Assembly (NCBI GenBank): GCA_035582835.1
Contig: JAYKAV010001000.1
Span: 4,400,156-4,464,155, forward strand
Length of the DNA stretch: 64,000 nt
Direction of reading: 5' to 3'
Origin: Phoebastria nigripes
Taxonomy: Eukaryota > Chordata > Aves > Procellariiformes > Diomedeidae
Every line of letters begins with the position of its first letter. The first letter of the stretch is position 1. The translations under genes were made by a program, and so were the position numbers. The notes beneath the pieces are model-generated. The model saw nothing but the letters and a program-made list of their open reading frames with translations, was not told the origin of the DNA and did no database searches. Below, piece by piece: positions 1 through 12,900 of this stretch.

Positions 1-3000
1 GGGGGGGGAGTAACCCTTCTGAGCAAAAGTGTGACTATATGAAGTCTTACTGATTAGAGCAATATTTAAGTGAGTTAAATGCAACCTTATAAGTGCCACT
101 ATCAGAGGGATAATACTTTACCAGTGCTGTCTGTACCTGAGGCTGGCGGCACTGAGGCTATGTAACAGGGATTCCTAAATTATGAGGAACTTGTTCTGGC
201 CAAGCCTGTGTCCNGCTGTATCCTCAGTCAGTGCAAGAGGTGCAGTGTCGCTTGTTGCTTGCAAAAACTTTGATCAATTTTATTCTGCTGCTTTCTTTTC
301 ACCATCATGCTTATGTTTGGTTAAGAAAACTGCAGAGAATGTTGAAGTAAATGGAGATCTTAATCTGTGGTGAGGACTCACTGTTAACAAAGTGAAATGT
401 GTTTTATGTATTAGTATGTCTTAGCCAGCTGATCCAAAGGGTTCTGCAGACCTAGATCTTCCATAAACCGAGCCTGGAAAAGGGACCCATGAGATTCCAC
501 AAAAACTAATTATTAGTCACATTTGACATTTGTCTAGCACAAAATTACATTGTATTCCATAAATTAGGAATTACTCTATGGTATGTATTCCCTCCCCTCA
601 AAATGTGTTATATGCATAATCTTTTCTGGCTAGTCCTGAATGAATAATTGTTACAGATGTTGTCTCAAAAATCTGACTAATTCGCAGTACCTTTTCATTT
701 TCCTAATCTTAATTAAATCTGTGACTGAAGAGGACACATGATGAGAATGGAAAAAATCACCTTGTATAAATCAAAAGCAGTGATATGAAATCAAAGTGAT
801 CAGGATAAAAGTGTGTTTTGTATATAAGCTATTAAGGACCTCTTCTTTACTCCCCCCCCCCCCGCCTTTTTGTTTAACAAGTTGAAGGGACAGAATCACT
901 GTTCAGCTCCTGAGGCAAACAGAGAGATGGATTCTACAGCTCATACAGAGGCCTCTTGTGCAGCAAGAGCTGCACTGCATTTGGTTTTCTGAGAAATGCA
1001 CTGTGCTTCCAAAAAGCTTAGTCGTTTTTCTTTCCGTCCATCCTAGTTGAACCACTCTGCTTCCCTCAGCGACTTGTCCAATACAAAGACTCCCTTTCTT
1101 GCTAAGGTTATTTTTAGCTGTAACCCGTTACCTGATGCAGCTTACAACCTCCCAAATTATTGTCAGACCAAATGACGAGGCAACACAGTAGGCGTAGATG
1201 TTGGGGGGGAAATAGCCAGAGATGAGGGAAGAGCAAAACCACCTCAAGCCCTGCTGTCAGCCTTTTTGCATGGTGCACAGCAACTGTGCAAAATCGGTGC
1301 AGTACTGAGTAGAGATGCTAGCTCAAGATATGGAAGCACTGCAGCACTTCACCCAGTTAAATAAAGCTCTCTTAATTAGCTCAAGTGCAGTATCTAATTG
1401 ACAAAGTTATGTTTATTTATGGCAGTAGCTATGAATTTGTTACATGGTGCTGTATTGTTTATCNGAGAAATCACCCATAAATTGCGAATTCCAGCGCATT
1501 AGACTCATGTAAACCTGGCTTGAATAAAAGCATGTGTAAGAGCTTGCAGAAGCTGCTTTTCTTAATTTGACAATGTTTTTAGATAAACTGATGCAACTTT
1601 TCTGCATGCTCAGAGCTGTCTGTTGGTATAAATCAGGCATGACTTCATTAGTCTAGCTTGAAACCAATGCAAGAAGGAGAGTTTTACCCAGTTCTGGGTT
1701 TTTGCCAAGTTTGGGGAATTAGGGTAGGAAGTAGTTTATTGTAAATCAATTTGGCTATATGCTGTTATAGTAAATAACAAGCAAACTTCACTTGATACAT
1801 GCTTAAGTATCGGAACAGCAAACTAATAAAATGAGATGGGAGGTTTTAGAATTTTATATATATATTTATATTCAAACCCTCATATTCAGTCAAAATACTG
1901 AATTAACCTATTTTCCTGTCCAGACCCTTTAAAACAGAAAGAGATTCAGACCTTGAGGCAATTTGAGTAATAGGAAGTTGATTTAATTTCAGCTTTTGAG
2001 GTTTTGGCTTTAAAAAGAAAAATAATGTTCAGATCTACTGATTTTTAGCTTATTCACTGTTCAGAGCTTGTTTGGCAGATTTACTGTAGGCTGCTTTTGG
2101 CATAATTGGGTTGATAAACAACACATACTGGATCGCCCTGTGAAATGAGAAAAACCAAGCACAACATCCGGTGCTGTGAAAATGCTGTTTTTCTTAGGTG
2201 TCTGACTGAAGGTAAATTTTCTCTTAGAGAACTCCAGATGGGCTGTGTGGTACCTGGCAAATATTTTGATCAATATTAAAATTCCAGGTGCAGCTTTCAT
2301 GCATCTAGGGGAAGACTACTCCTTTTTTATTTTAAACTACCGTAGCTATGTTAACTTTCTCTCCTTGCAGATCCCCTCTATGCAGCCATATAAGATATGG
2401 AAGCAACAGCTGCAATCTCTGTCACTCAGTAAATGCATTACAAATGAATTAATGTCTTGAGCATTTTGTTCTTGTGCTATTTTGGTGCAGAACATCATAC
2501 ACTTAGTAAAGATGTGAAGATATGAACACAACCAAGTCACTTGAGTTTGACATCTCTGAGTTTTTGTTTATCCAGATTCAAAGTCAAGTATTGCCCGCGA
2601 GTATACGTCTTTTTGAATAAAGCAGGGATTCTCATTTCCCAACCCAGGACCCCATGAAACATTAACAGAGCAGGGCTTGGGCTCAGGATCAGGAATAAGG
2701 AGCAAACAGGCTCTTTGCTCCCAGCCTCTCCCAGTCCCAGGGAGCAGGCAAGTGTGGCTTCTGATAAATGTGTTTAAATGTGAATTGCATAATATTTCAT
2801 AGCAATACCAGATCCAAAAGTAGTCCAAGGAGAAAGATCTTAAAGTAATTTAGTTTCTAGGGGAAAATTTAATTTTAAACACAGTCTGTAATAAGAAATA
2901 AAATGACCATCAGATATGTATCATTTTATAATCAGTGTCAGCTTTGCTACTGCAGATTAACTGCTATTACCTACCTGCTGAAATTCAAGGTTGAAAAGGT

Positions 3001-3119
3001 TTCTTGTTGCTCATCTGACTTCCCAAAAGCATTGTTCTAGTAAGAATATACAGTATATTTGTACTGTACATGCTATATTTTNAGTGCTGCTGTGTATCTG
3101 TGTGTATATAAGTGCCTGA
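1..3119. other. Non-coding, no gene recognised
   Basis: AT-rich intergenic sequence. Apart from the poly-C tract and single Ns at 214, 1464 and 3082, nothing specific was recognised. Short open frames (up to 86 residues) lack similarity to known proteins and codon bias. Confidence 0.7.
852..863. repeat. Poly-C tract (12)
   Basis: Twelve consecutive C residues, followed by GCC and a T-rich stretch. This is a likely length-variable or error-prone site. Confidence 0.95.
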
Positions 3120-3253
3120 AGGCTATCATAATGCATTTGGACAATGTCCTTAATAATATGCTTTAACTTGGTCAATCCTGAACTGGTCAGGCAGTTGGAC
3201 TAGATGATCATTATAGGTCTCTTCCAACTGAAATAGTCTATTCTATTCTATTT
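3120..3253 (+). mobile_element. CR1 LINE 3' end fragment
   Basis: The stretch carries the diagnostic avian CR1 3' end: GGTCAGGCAGTTGGACTAG, then ATGATC, GGTCTCTTCCAACTG and a terminal TTCTA-type microsatellite (3237-3252). CR1 copies are usually 5'-truncated and keep this 3' end, as here. The sequence immediately upstream (GCATTTGGACAATG, then GGTCAATCCTG) also resembles the 3' UTR of this family, so the left edge is approximate. It has no coding capacity. Confidence 0.85.
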
Positions 3254-4090
3254 TAAATGCCTGTCAGAGTAGCGCCATTTCTTAATTGCTCTTTAGTTTG
3301 GGAATAATACATTAATAAAAATGTTTAATGTGAACTTGCTAAGAAAAGTTTAAGGTAGGCTTTCTGGGAAAATTCATTTTGAGCTAGGTTTTCCTCTCTA
3401 AGTCACTTTAGATTTTATGGAAATTTGGTAATACTGATGAATGAAGATCTATATTTATAGTAGAAATGGTACAATGTATGTTGTAATGCCACGTTTACCT
3501 TCTCGGCCTGCTCGTTTATTGTCTTGCAAAAGGGTTACTTTTCAATGGTAAGAAAATGGTTTATTCATTACAATCATGCACTTTCCATCTTTCTGGACTA
3601 TTTTAGTGACTCTCCTCACTAGTGAGCAGAGTAAGAGTCTACAGAGGGGCTTAAGAGAATTTTGTGGCAGTTCAAATCATTCCAGCATGAAACTATCAAA
3701 GAGCCGTAACCAAGCACTAACCAAAGATGAATTTGAACCCAGTGGCTTTATATTTGATAGCATTTCTTTTGAACAGTTTTCTGATGAATTTATTTTTAAC
3801 CTTATGTTTCATCTACTTTGTAATATAGGCTGTATAGATAATGAAAGACACAAAAAACGGTTTTTAAACTGTGAATGAGATAAGTTCAAACACTATGTTC
3901 AGCTTCCACTGTGGTAGTTTCTATGCTTGAGTGATACTTTTTTTTTTCCTTCTCAAAACTTTCGAACAATTTGGTCTTGTATAAGTTATCCCCAACGCTG
4001 TCTGCAAAGGAGAAGTTTTCTTGAAATCAAGATGGGTTATCTTGGGACTCAGAGTTGGTCCCAAGAGTAACATTTTTCAGGAAACAACCC

Positions 4091-4107
4091 AAAAAAAAAA
4101 AAAAAAA
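4091..4107. repeat. Poly-A tract (17)
   Basis: Seventeen consecutive A residues. No target-site duplication or recognisable retrosequence was found upstream. Confidence 0.95.
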
Positions 4108-6795
4108 GGCAATGACTCAAGACAGCCTGGATATAATCCTGAAGTGGACAGAGAAGTATGTTCTTCTACTTGAGCTGTTTCTATAAAAAATAACTTTCTA
4201 CCTTTGTACTTCAAAAACATCAGCTGACATATGTATCATTCTGTGTTGCAGTTTCTTTATTGATTTTTCTGGACTTGTGGCATTGTAGGCTTTATATTCC
4301 ACACTTTCCCTCACCTCAGTTACAGAGCATATATACTTTTCTTCGGCAGAACTGTGGTTTTCTTTGTTATGATCCAGTGATAGCAGAAATGTGAAAATTT
4401 GCTATGGTTTGCCTGTATTTCTTATTCTGCCATAAAACTCAAGGTCTTTGAGAACTTGAAAAGCTTTCCTTGAACTAAGATGTATTTTAAAGGTATACAA
4501 GGTTGCTGAAGTTGTGCATACTTTCTTTGATACTATAAATGAGGAACTTCTTAGGAGTCTATGTATTATTTGTATGTAAGTTAATGTAGCTGTTGGAGAA
4601 ATTTCACATTATGAGCAGAAACTCTGGAAAGGGGTGTTAAAGAATTATTGAATTGATGGCAACACAGTGTTAATAGAAGATTTTGCCATTGAAAGTCCTC
4701 TCCTGGGTTAATTGATACTTTTTTTTTTAATTGAAGGAAAATTTTTTTATACAGGATTATGTTCATTAAGAGCATATTTACTTACTTTATAGACTCTAAA
4801 TACCGTAAGGAAAAGAGCGGTAGCCCAGGAAATACTGAAGGGAAGAGACCTGTTTGCTTCTTTTGTGGACTGCAGTTACATCTGTATAATAATTTCTGGT
4901 CTTAAACAAAATGCATCAGGAACTCTGCAAGCCCAGGTCCAGCCAACAGCATGTGAAGAGTGATGCAGCAGAACAATCCTACCCAAATACTTGTCCAGCA
5001 TACTCTTGTCCAGCATTTCCCAGGCAAATGTCTGTGCACACACAACACCTGATAGTAAATTCAATGTGGTGATCGGTCCACACCTGGACAGTATTTTGAG
5101 GGGGTTTTGGACCAACAATTTTTTCTTTAGTAACTTCACTTTACAAAATAGACACTGTTTCATAGTGAACTCACGTGAGGCTGTGCCCTGAGGGCCTGTG
5201 GAGCTGAAGTTCCAGAAGTCCTGGATAAATGTAGAAAATCTTTGCTTTCCCCAGACACTTACCTAGTAAGAAACAGAGATAGGGTAACTGGGGCCACAGG
5301 ATTTGGTACTGAAAAAATCTGAATTGAACACAGTCCTTGGCTAAGAACTAGTGCTGTGTGTCATATCAATGTCTTTCAGCAGCTGAGGAATCTAAGAAAT
5401 ATTGTGCTTTGAAAACTCCAACTCTTGGCCTCCTTATAGCATACAACATACAGAATCTCTGTTAAGAAATAAGCTTAAAAAAAAAATTTTATTTAGTTCT
5501 AAGTTTGACTGAAGCCAAATTTCAAACCGTTGAGATTTGCTGTGAATGAAGAATTCTGGCCAGTTCCATCTCCAGGCAAACTCATTCACAGCTGAGATTG
5601 CACACACCTGCCATGTTTCCATTACTGTCTGGAGTGATTAACATGCATAGATGCTTCAGCTAAAGAATAAAAAGCCCCAACCTTTTAATTTTGTAAGAAC
5701 AGAGGATTACATTCAGTAGAAAAAAGTTCATCTGTGTTGTATGGTGTGTAAGTACTAGTAAGCAATGTGGAAAATTATAGGTCTTATTTTACAAACAGTT
5801 GAACTTTTATTGAAGAGAAGTATACTTAAGTTCTGCAGATGAATGACTTAATGAGGAAAACACAGTTGATTCATCTGTGGGAGCAGATAACTCCTGCAGA
5901 TGAGGCCATGACTCAGCTAAGCCAACTGCTAAACAAAATACCTCATTGAAATCTTTGGGAAAACTGTCAGTTTTCAGGGGTAAAATAATAATGGACTTGT
6001 GTGTAAAAACTGAACTTAGTCTCAAATGTTCAAATTAAAATTGAATACAGATAGAAGCAGGATGCTAACAGTTAGAGCTGTATACTTCTGTAATTACAAG
6101 CATTCCTTATTAAACCAGTCACTGATGGCATTGCATCAACAGAGCCAGACTGTAGCCAGGATCTCTTTTTTAAAGATTTCTGGTTTTCCAGGGCTGGAAT
6201 TATTTGTTGGTCATTTAAACAAAGACGTAAGTGGCTGGATAGGTGTACCTAACAATAACTGCTGTTCTGCAGTGAATCACACCACAGGTTTAGGTTAACA
6301 GCCATCCAGAGCACTTTCCAGTTACGAAGGGTTAGATCCAACAGTTAGTGAATTGGTGAAATTGTTTGATAGACCTGGGAAAATGAAAAGGTGTGTTAGA
6401 CTAACGTCAGAGCCTGATCACTTGGGCAGGTTCTGAAAGACTGCAAATTTCCAGTAATAAAGAATGAAAAAAAGTAAACAGGCATATATTTCTAGTCTTG
6501 CAAGTAACATTTTTTAACTTCATATGCTACCAAGGTAGGTGGGTAGCAGNGGGGGGAAGGGAGAGCCACTTGAGTTCTCCTTCTGCACTAGAGATCTTTG
6601 AGATGTTCCGTTAGGGCAATAGAGAAGCTCTGAGAAGGTAGGGAATAATGCATGGTTCTTCCTACTGTAGGTGAACTTATAAAGTAAGAAAACAAAATTC
6701 CAAAATTAAATGTTTTAATTAAAATAAGACAATTTTGCAAAAAAATTAGCTATCTCTTTAATCTTTTCAACCTTCTGAATGTGAATAAAATGTTT

Positions 6796-6850
6796 AAAAC
6801 AAACAAACAAAAAACCAAACAAAAAAAATCAACAAAAAAAACCAACCCCA
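6796..6850. repeat. A/C-rich low-complexity tract
   Basis: This is a run of AAAC and longer A blocks interrupted by single C and CC. It is a degenerate microsatellite with no gene context. Confidence 0.85.
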
Positions 6851-7611
6851 AGCACTTGGATTTGAGGCATNATCTCCCCTCGACAGAGAATCCCAAAGAC
6901 TTTTTCTAATTTCGTAGTTCTTGCGAGATAGCAAACAAAAGTGCATCAGCATAAATAAATGTTAAAGAACCTGAGGAAGCAAGACTTGGGAATGCATAGC
7001 ACCATATTGGGTTGTAAGTTACTTCGGGGTGCTATTTGAAGAGGAATATTCAGATCGAGGAATTCATTATAGTTTAATAATTTGTGAATTTGTACTAATT
7101 AATATATTAAAACCAAATTACTTTGGTGACATTTCGGGGACCAAATGAAATAAAATGTCTATGGTATGTTAATTTGAGCTCATAAAAGGCTGATTTGAAT
7201 ATGTAATTTGGATCAATTAGAAGTCTCTTCTCAACTTTAAATAGTGATAATAGAAATGTAAAAAAGCTGGGTAGCTCTTAGGATTAATTGAGTGATACAT
7301 CTGGGAAAAGCAAATTACAGTGTCATTTTTTAAATGCAAATGAGGTTTAAAATTTAAAGATAATATGCATATACATAAACATGTACAATATCTGCAAAAA
7401 GTCATAATTCTTTCTTTTAAAGAAAAAAAAGCTCTACAGATAGTGAATTTTTCATGATTAGTCCTTGGTTTTGCCTGCAAAATAGGGAGACAATAGTAAC
7501 ATTTTTACTTCCAAAGAAAACTTAAGAGGGGGAACTCTCACAGAAGCCAAAGTGGCATTCATTTTCTTCCAAAAACTTGAGTGAAAACTACAGGCTAATT
7601 TTGGTCCTTTT

Positions 7612-7677
7612 GAATTGCCACAGTGAAGTTTAACTGGATTTAAGTCAGGGTAAATGAGATTAAAATCTGCCCTGGAA
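7612..7677. repeat. Possible second copy of the palindromic MITE-like repeat (half element)
   Basis: The stretch CTGGATTTAAGTCAGGGTAA followed by ATGAGATTAAAATCTGCCCT resembles the right half of the element at 15850-15950 (AGTTTATTCTGATTTATAC followed by an arm ending in CAGACTCAGG). The match is partial, and the left half is not clear. It is offered as a weak call from similarity of layout. Confidence 0.35.
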
Positions 7678-8665
7678 ATTTTAATAATATATACAAAATA
7701 TGTAACAGAGTTCCTTAGGAACTGCAACATACTTGAGCAAAAAAAATGTGGGTGAAGACTGGTTGGTTATGGATTTTGGGAGTGCTCATTTTGTTTATGG
7801 GATGGGCAAGTCTTATGGTGAGTTTTAAGAGAGGCTTTTTTGACAAATAATTCTTTGTGAATTATTTTCTGTGTAACTGGTGCATGGTTGTTATTGTATC
7901 ATGTGGTCATTGTTACCTCTGCAGTGAGAGGATTCACACATCAGGAAGGATTTAAAATGTGATTGTCCCTTTTGTNTGCCCATGGTAGTCAGTGTGGTGT
8001 CAGTCTGATGTTTCACAGCCGTGTTGCAGTGTGAGCCAATTTTCTAGTGAAGTCAGGAGTAAACAGAGCCAATATGGGGCAAAAGCAGGAATGACCAAAA
8101 CGCTTAAAATCTCCTTAGGTTTAATGATCCCTTTAGATGCCTGGTGTTTTCAGGGTCTCTTTATAAAACTGTTTATATCAAACCAAGAAATATCTTTGCA
8201 TGGCACCTGGAGCTGTGGTTGCAGCATGGTCCAGCATAGCCTTGCTGGCTTCTTGTCTCCCTTCCCCAGGTCCCTGTAAACACCTGCTTTGGACGGTCCA
8301 GGAAAACCAGCTGGCAGGCAGCTTTCTAGATACTGCTCAAGTCCACAGCAAAGTGACCTACCTCGCTGTTGTTGCTACTAATAGCAGTCATAGGCTGGTT
8401 AAATTTAGCTGAGGTATGCTTACATAGTCCTTAAGCATTTTCAGTTTTGGTGTGCATGCGTGCCCTATTGAGATGCTTTTCTTTAAATGATATATTCTAA
8501 CAATGTCTTGCCAGGGTGCTTGTTGCCTATACTTTTATTTGTGGAAGTAGCTGAATCTTCCTGCCAGCAGTCCAGAATATTGAGGCTTCAGGCTGCTAAA
8601 GGAGCAGCTACCTACTATATATGTGGCAAAGTCAGAGTTCTGGATTGTATCTTTTCAAGATTATT

Positions 8666-8685
8666 AAAAAAAAAAAAAAAAAAAA
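8666..8685. repeat. Poly-A tract (20)
   Basis: Twenty consecutive A residues. It encodes the lysine run in a chance 111-residue plus-strand frame (8487-8822), which is not regarded as a gene. Confidence 0.95.
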
Positions 8686-9709
8686 GTGGAGAGAATATAT
8701 TTTCTTACCCTCTACCATATGTAAAATCTCAAGTTGTAAATACCATTAATGAAAACCCAAGGGTATATTTGGAACTACAGCATTTTGCATGGCAGCTTTA
8801 TGCACTGCTGCTATGCCACTAGGCTTATTAAATTATAATTATATTTTTAAGAAAATTATTACAATAGGGTGGAAAACCTACAGAGTTCATTTGAGAATGG
8901 ACAAGAATAATTAAAACCACAGATTATCATCAATGGAATTCAGCTCCAGTTAATTTAAATCCACATTGGGTCATTCTTANATTCTGCTTTTCAGAGACTA
9001 CAGAAAAAAATCTAATCTTTATGCTGCAGGAAAACATGATTAAGACCACCCTACCCGAGAAGTTTGTTTTAAACTAAATTGCTGCATGTTTATGAGGACA
9101 AAAATGTTTACAGTCTACAGCATGTGCATTAAGTGTAGCTATGACTTCAGTTGGCTTCTTGCCCTCAATTTAAAANAATTTCCTTCTAAGCCGTACATTA
9201 CATCAATTCAATCGTATACTAAAACAACACTTACAATATTGAAATGACTTTTACCAGTGCAGATCCACAGTGAANGGCACGTACTCAGATTTCTTATTGC
9301 GTAAGCCATATGCTATAGAAAAGATGATGTTGAAAATGGAAAAGAAAGTAGTTTTTTCTCCTGTTACAGTGGATTTGTGGTTAGTAACGGTTCCTGGTTT
9401 TGAAAAGCTGCAGATCACGAAACTGGTTTTTTGCATCTGAACAGTGACAAATTTCCACCCTGGCAAAGCAGGGATCATGTTGGCAAAGGGCCCACCTTGC
9501 AAAACCAGTCTGCGCGCGTGCAGCTGCTGCATGGATATCTAAACCTATCGTCATCCTCCAGCATGGCTTCCATTGCTTTATTTTTTTTGAAAAGTCTGAA
9601 GAGGAATATCGTAGCAAATAGCTATGATAGATTTTAGAAGTGCTCTATTAACTCCACAGATGGTTTGTCATTGCTAAAAATCAGAAGTAATTTTAAAAAG
9701 TTTGAGTAG

Positions 9710-9955
9710 CCTCTTCCGCAGCAGCCGCACGGCAGCGTGCCGATAGGCATGCCAGCAGCGGAGTGGGGCTGGACTGGCTTGGTGCCAGCGCTGGGAGCNG
9801 GCTCCTGGGGAGAGAAGGGGCTCAGCAGCTGGGTGTGGGACTCTGCCAGTGGTGTGAGTGTGCTTGCTGCCACCGCTGTGTTGGGAGGGCTTTCTGGGCT
9901 AGGGATGGTTGCCCCGCAGCACACTCCTGCACCCCGCCTGCCTTTCTCCTGTGCT
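9710..9955. other. Isolated GC-rich block
   Basis: About 245 bp is markedly GC-richer than its AT-rich surroundings, with CpGs clustered at about 9716-9772. Both strands show chance frames here, none recognisable. It could be a small unmethylated element, an enhancer, or an unidentified repeat relic. Confidence 0.4.
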
Positions 9956-12900
9956 GGTTATGATGTGTCAAGTCACTGAATTTGCACTTTTTTCATGGGC
10001 ATTCTGTCCAACGGGATCAGCTAAATTGCAACATTCACAGAAAGGAGTGTTCCTGCTATACCACTTTAACATAGGTATTTTATAAAAATTAATTTTAACT
10101 ATTGAGAAGCAGAAATATAACTAAACTTCAAGATAGGAAAAAGATATCTTTTAAGCAAAACTAGGTTTGTCTTCTAGAGAAGAAGCAGTTTGTTCTTAGC
10201 ACATATTTTATAAGCTCTTTTATGGAGAAGCTAGCTTCAAATATTAGTCTTGCTTATCAACATGTAGCACATTTACCTGTGTGTAGTGGATTTGGGTTTA
10301 ACATCCTTTTTGACTTTTTCCTTTCTTTTTCCTGCCACTTTAAGCGCAATTTTACATTACTTCAAATATTCTTTGCCAGTGTCCTTCGGATTGTAAGAAT
10401 CATACTGGTTTCACCATCTACTGTTTTGTGGCATCTACTATTCTGAGGCAATGACCAGCAAATTGGTTGGTTGCTTGTTTTGTGGTGTTTTTTCCAGGTA
10501 ATGTAAGCCTCTCTGGGGTACGCTGCTTTAGTCTTATGTAAGCCCAACAACATCAGTCAAACACTTTAATGGCTAGTGATATTATGGCCTGGATTTTGTT
10601 TGTAAACACTTATGATCCAAATCAAGCAGCCTTTAAAAACAGTTTGAACGTTATCTTTGATAAGAGTTGGACTAGAACATTTAAAAACTGTTTCCCTTTA
10701 AAACCACTACTTAAAAAGTGCTTGATGTTATACATGTACTAAATAGAACACTTAATTTAGGATGACATAGGTGGTCTAATGTGTGCTGACTTTTAATTCT
10801 TGTTAGTTCTTCCTAACCATTTCTAACTAAAATATATGCTTCACTTGAAATGATGTATGTACACTAGAAGCTGATTGCTGGTGAAACATGGCACACTTCA
10901 TTCGTGTATCATTCTACAAATCACTTACAGCAATTTGCAGTCATTATGATCTAAATATAGACTTAGTGTCTATCTTGCTAGTCGGTATAGCCACTAACAC
11001 AATCCATGGCAGAGGAGATAGGCTATGAAGTATTGTTGTCTGCTTTAAGGAAAATAAATTCATGTAACCATTCATCTATAAAAGGTATATTTAAACCTAG
11101 CTTTATGGCCAAACTTGCAAGATGAATTACTGCTGAAAGAATAGGAATAAAAAAAGGTAATCATGACCCATGATGCAATGGTATTATGAAGCTCAGCTGA
11201 TAACNTGAGAGGAGGATGCATTTTATTACCTAGTCTCATTTGTCCATTCATCTCTATATCAACTTAATTCAGTGGAGGGAACTTTCCTGGTCTTAGTATG
11301 TTGCTCATGCATAATAGNAAATACAATTTTTTTTTGTTTTTTTAACAGATAATGTGATTTAATTTTACTGTAAAGCTTTACTATCTGTCAACTGCTTCAC
11401 TGATGTTTCCTTGCAGTTTGAGACCATGCTGGCCAGTGACCAGCCTGTAGTGGGACTTATGTCAGAGAAGCAGTAAATGCACGGAGATCCTTTTATGGAC
11501 CCAGACATAGGCTGTCAGGTTTACAGCCCTTATGTATTGGTGGGAACTCATGGACCCTCTTTTAGGGTGCCTCTCTGACAACCATGGGGTGATGCAGCAG
11601 TATCACGTTTACATTTTCATTCTGCTTGTGGACCATCTGAGAGATGAAGAATATAATAGCCCCTGTAATCACCTTGGCAGCACAAAAGGACTGAATTTTG
11701 TTTTACCATCTGCTATATTCACCCATTAAGAGGTAGCATTAATATAAGGATAAAGTTGTATAAACCCTATTAGAGGAGTAAACTGACTTTTTGGAAGCTT
11801 CCTAGTTCTGATGTCCTCATCCAAAACTTCTAGAGTTGGTGGGATTCTTTTCATCTTCATTTTACATGCGTCTCACTTTCTCAAAAGCAATTAAAATTCA
11901 TAGTTTTAATTCACAGCTTTCCCTTAAATTAGCAAAAGTCCAGAACATTTTTATTTTATTATGCAACTATTCATAAGTAAGTTCTGATAACTTCATACAT
12001 AGGCATAATTTTTTTTATATGTGATCCTTCTGCATGATGTATTTTGAAGTTATGATCTGTAGAGTTTGGAACAAAACGTGAGCAGAATCTGAACAAATCC
12101 TGTCTGGTCTGGTCACATCAGTATGTGGCATGACCTGAAGAGCCATTTTCTCCAAGCAAACATAGAGAGATGTTACAATATATGCATGAAAGGAAGGCTA
12201 AAATCTGCAAATGCACACCTACAAGTCTCACAGTTGTTACAATTGTCTAGCACTGTGACTAGACAATGTCCTAAGTGTTTAGCAGAGATGTTGATGAGCT
12301 TAACAAGCAGCAGATGTCTGGCCTGAAAGTTATGCTATAAAAAAATCAGGAGGCTAGATACTTGGTGGCGAGTTTGGATCAGAAGGCGGTGAAAAAGTTT
12401 TTTAACCCATGCACTAAGTTGGGAACACCCCTTAATGCTGAGTTACTGATTGAACTCTATCTTAACATACTTATCTTTATAGGATCTTTTCATTCTATCT
12501 CTACTGCTCCAGAAACCTGTCACACTGAGCATACCTCTATCTTTAGATAAAAAGGCTTTTTCAACTCAGCGAGTTGTGGTTGGTTGAGATAATGCAAGGT
12601 TTTGATAGCAGTAAAATAGCCTTAGCACAAGTGAAAGACACTTTTGCCAAGAATCTTCATCAAAAGTTAGTTCCCATCACAGATTTGCCACCAAGTGCAG
12701 TACTTTCAAGAAGACCACTTTATAATTGAGTTGGATGTATGTTAAAACAGAATTGTCTCTTCTCAGCTCTGCCTAGAGATAAAGATTGGAACCAGAAATC
12801 CATGCTCTATGAACAGCTATCTTAAAGCAGCTTCTCTTTAAGATGGTGGTAAAATGCTGCCAAGAGCTATTGATCTGGTGATCTGAGTATTCCTAAATTA

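Noticed and set aside
3576..3878. 100-residue plus-strand frame
   Set aside because: No recognised family, no splice or promoter context, and this length is expected by chance in a 64-kb window.
8487..8822. 111-residue plus-strand frame with a lysine run
   Set aside because: The lysines come from a 20-base poly-A tract, and the rest is unrecognisable with no coding signal.
11416..11476. Possible coding exon after a TTTCCTTGCAG acceptor-like sequence, with a short open frame to TAA
   Set aside because: The frame is only about 20 residues and there are no partner exons; chance acceptors are common.
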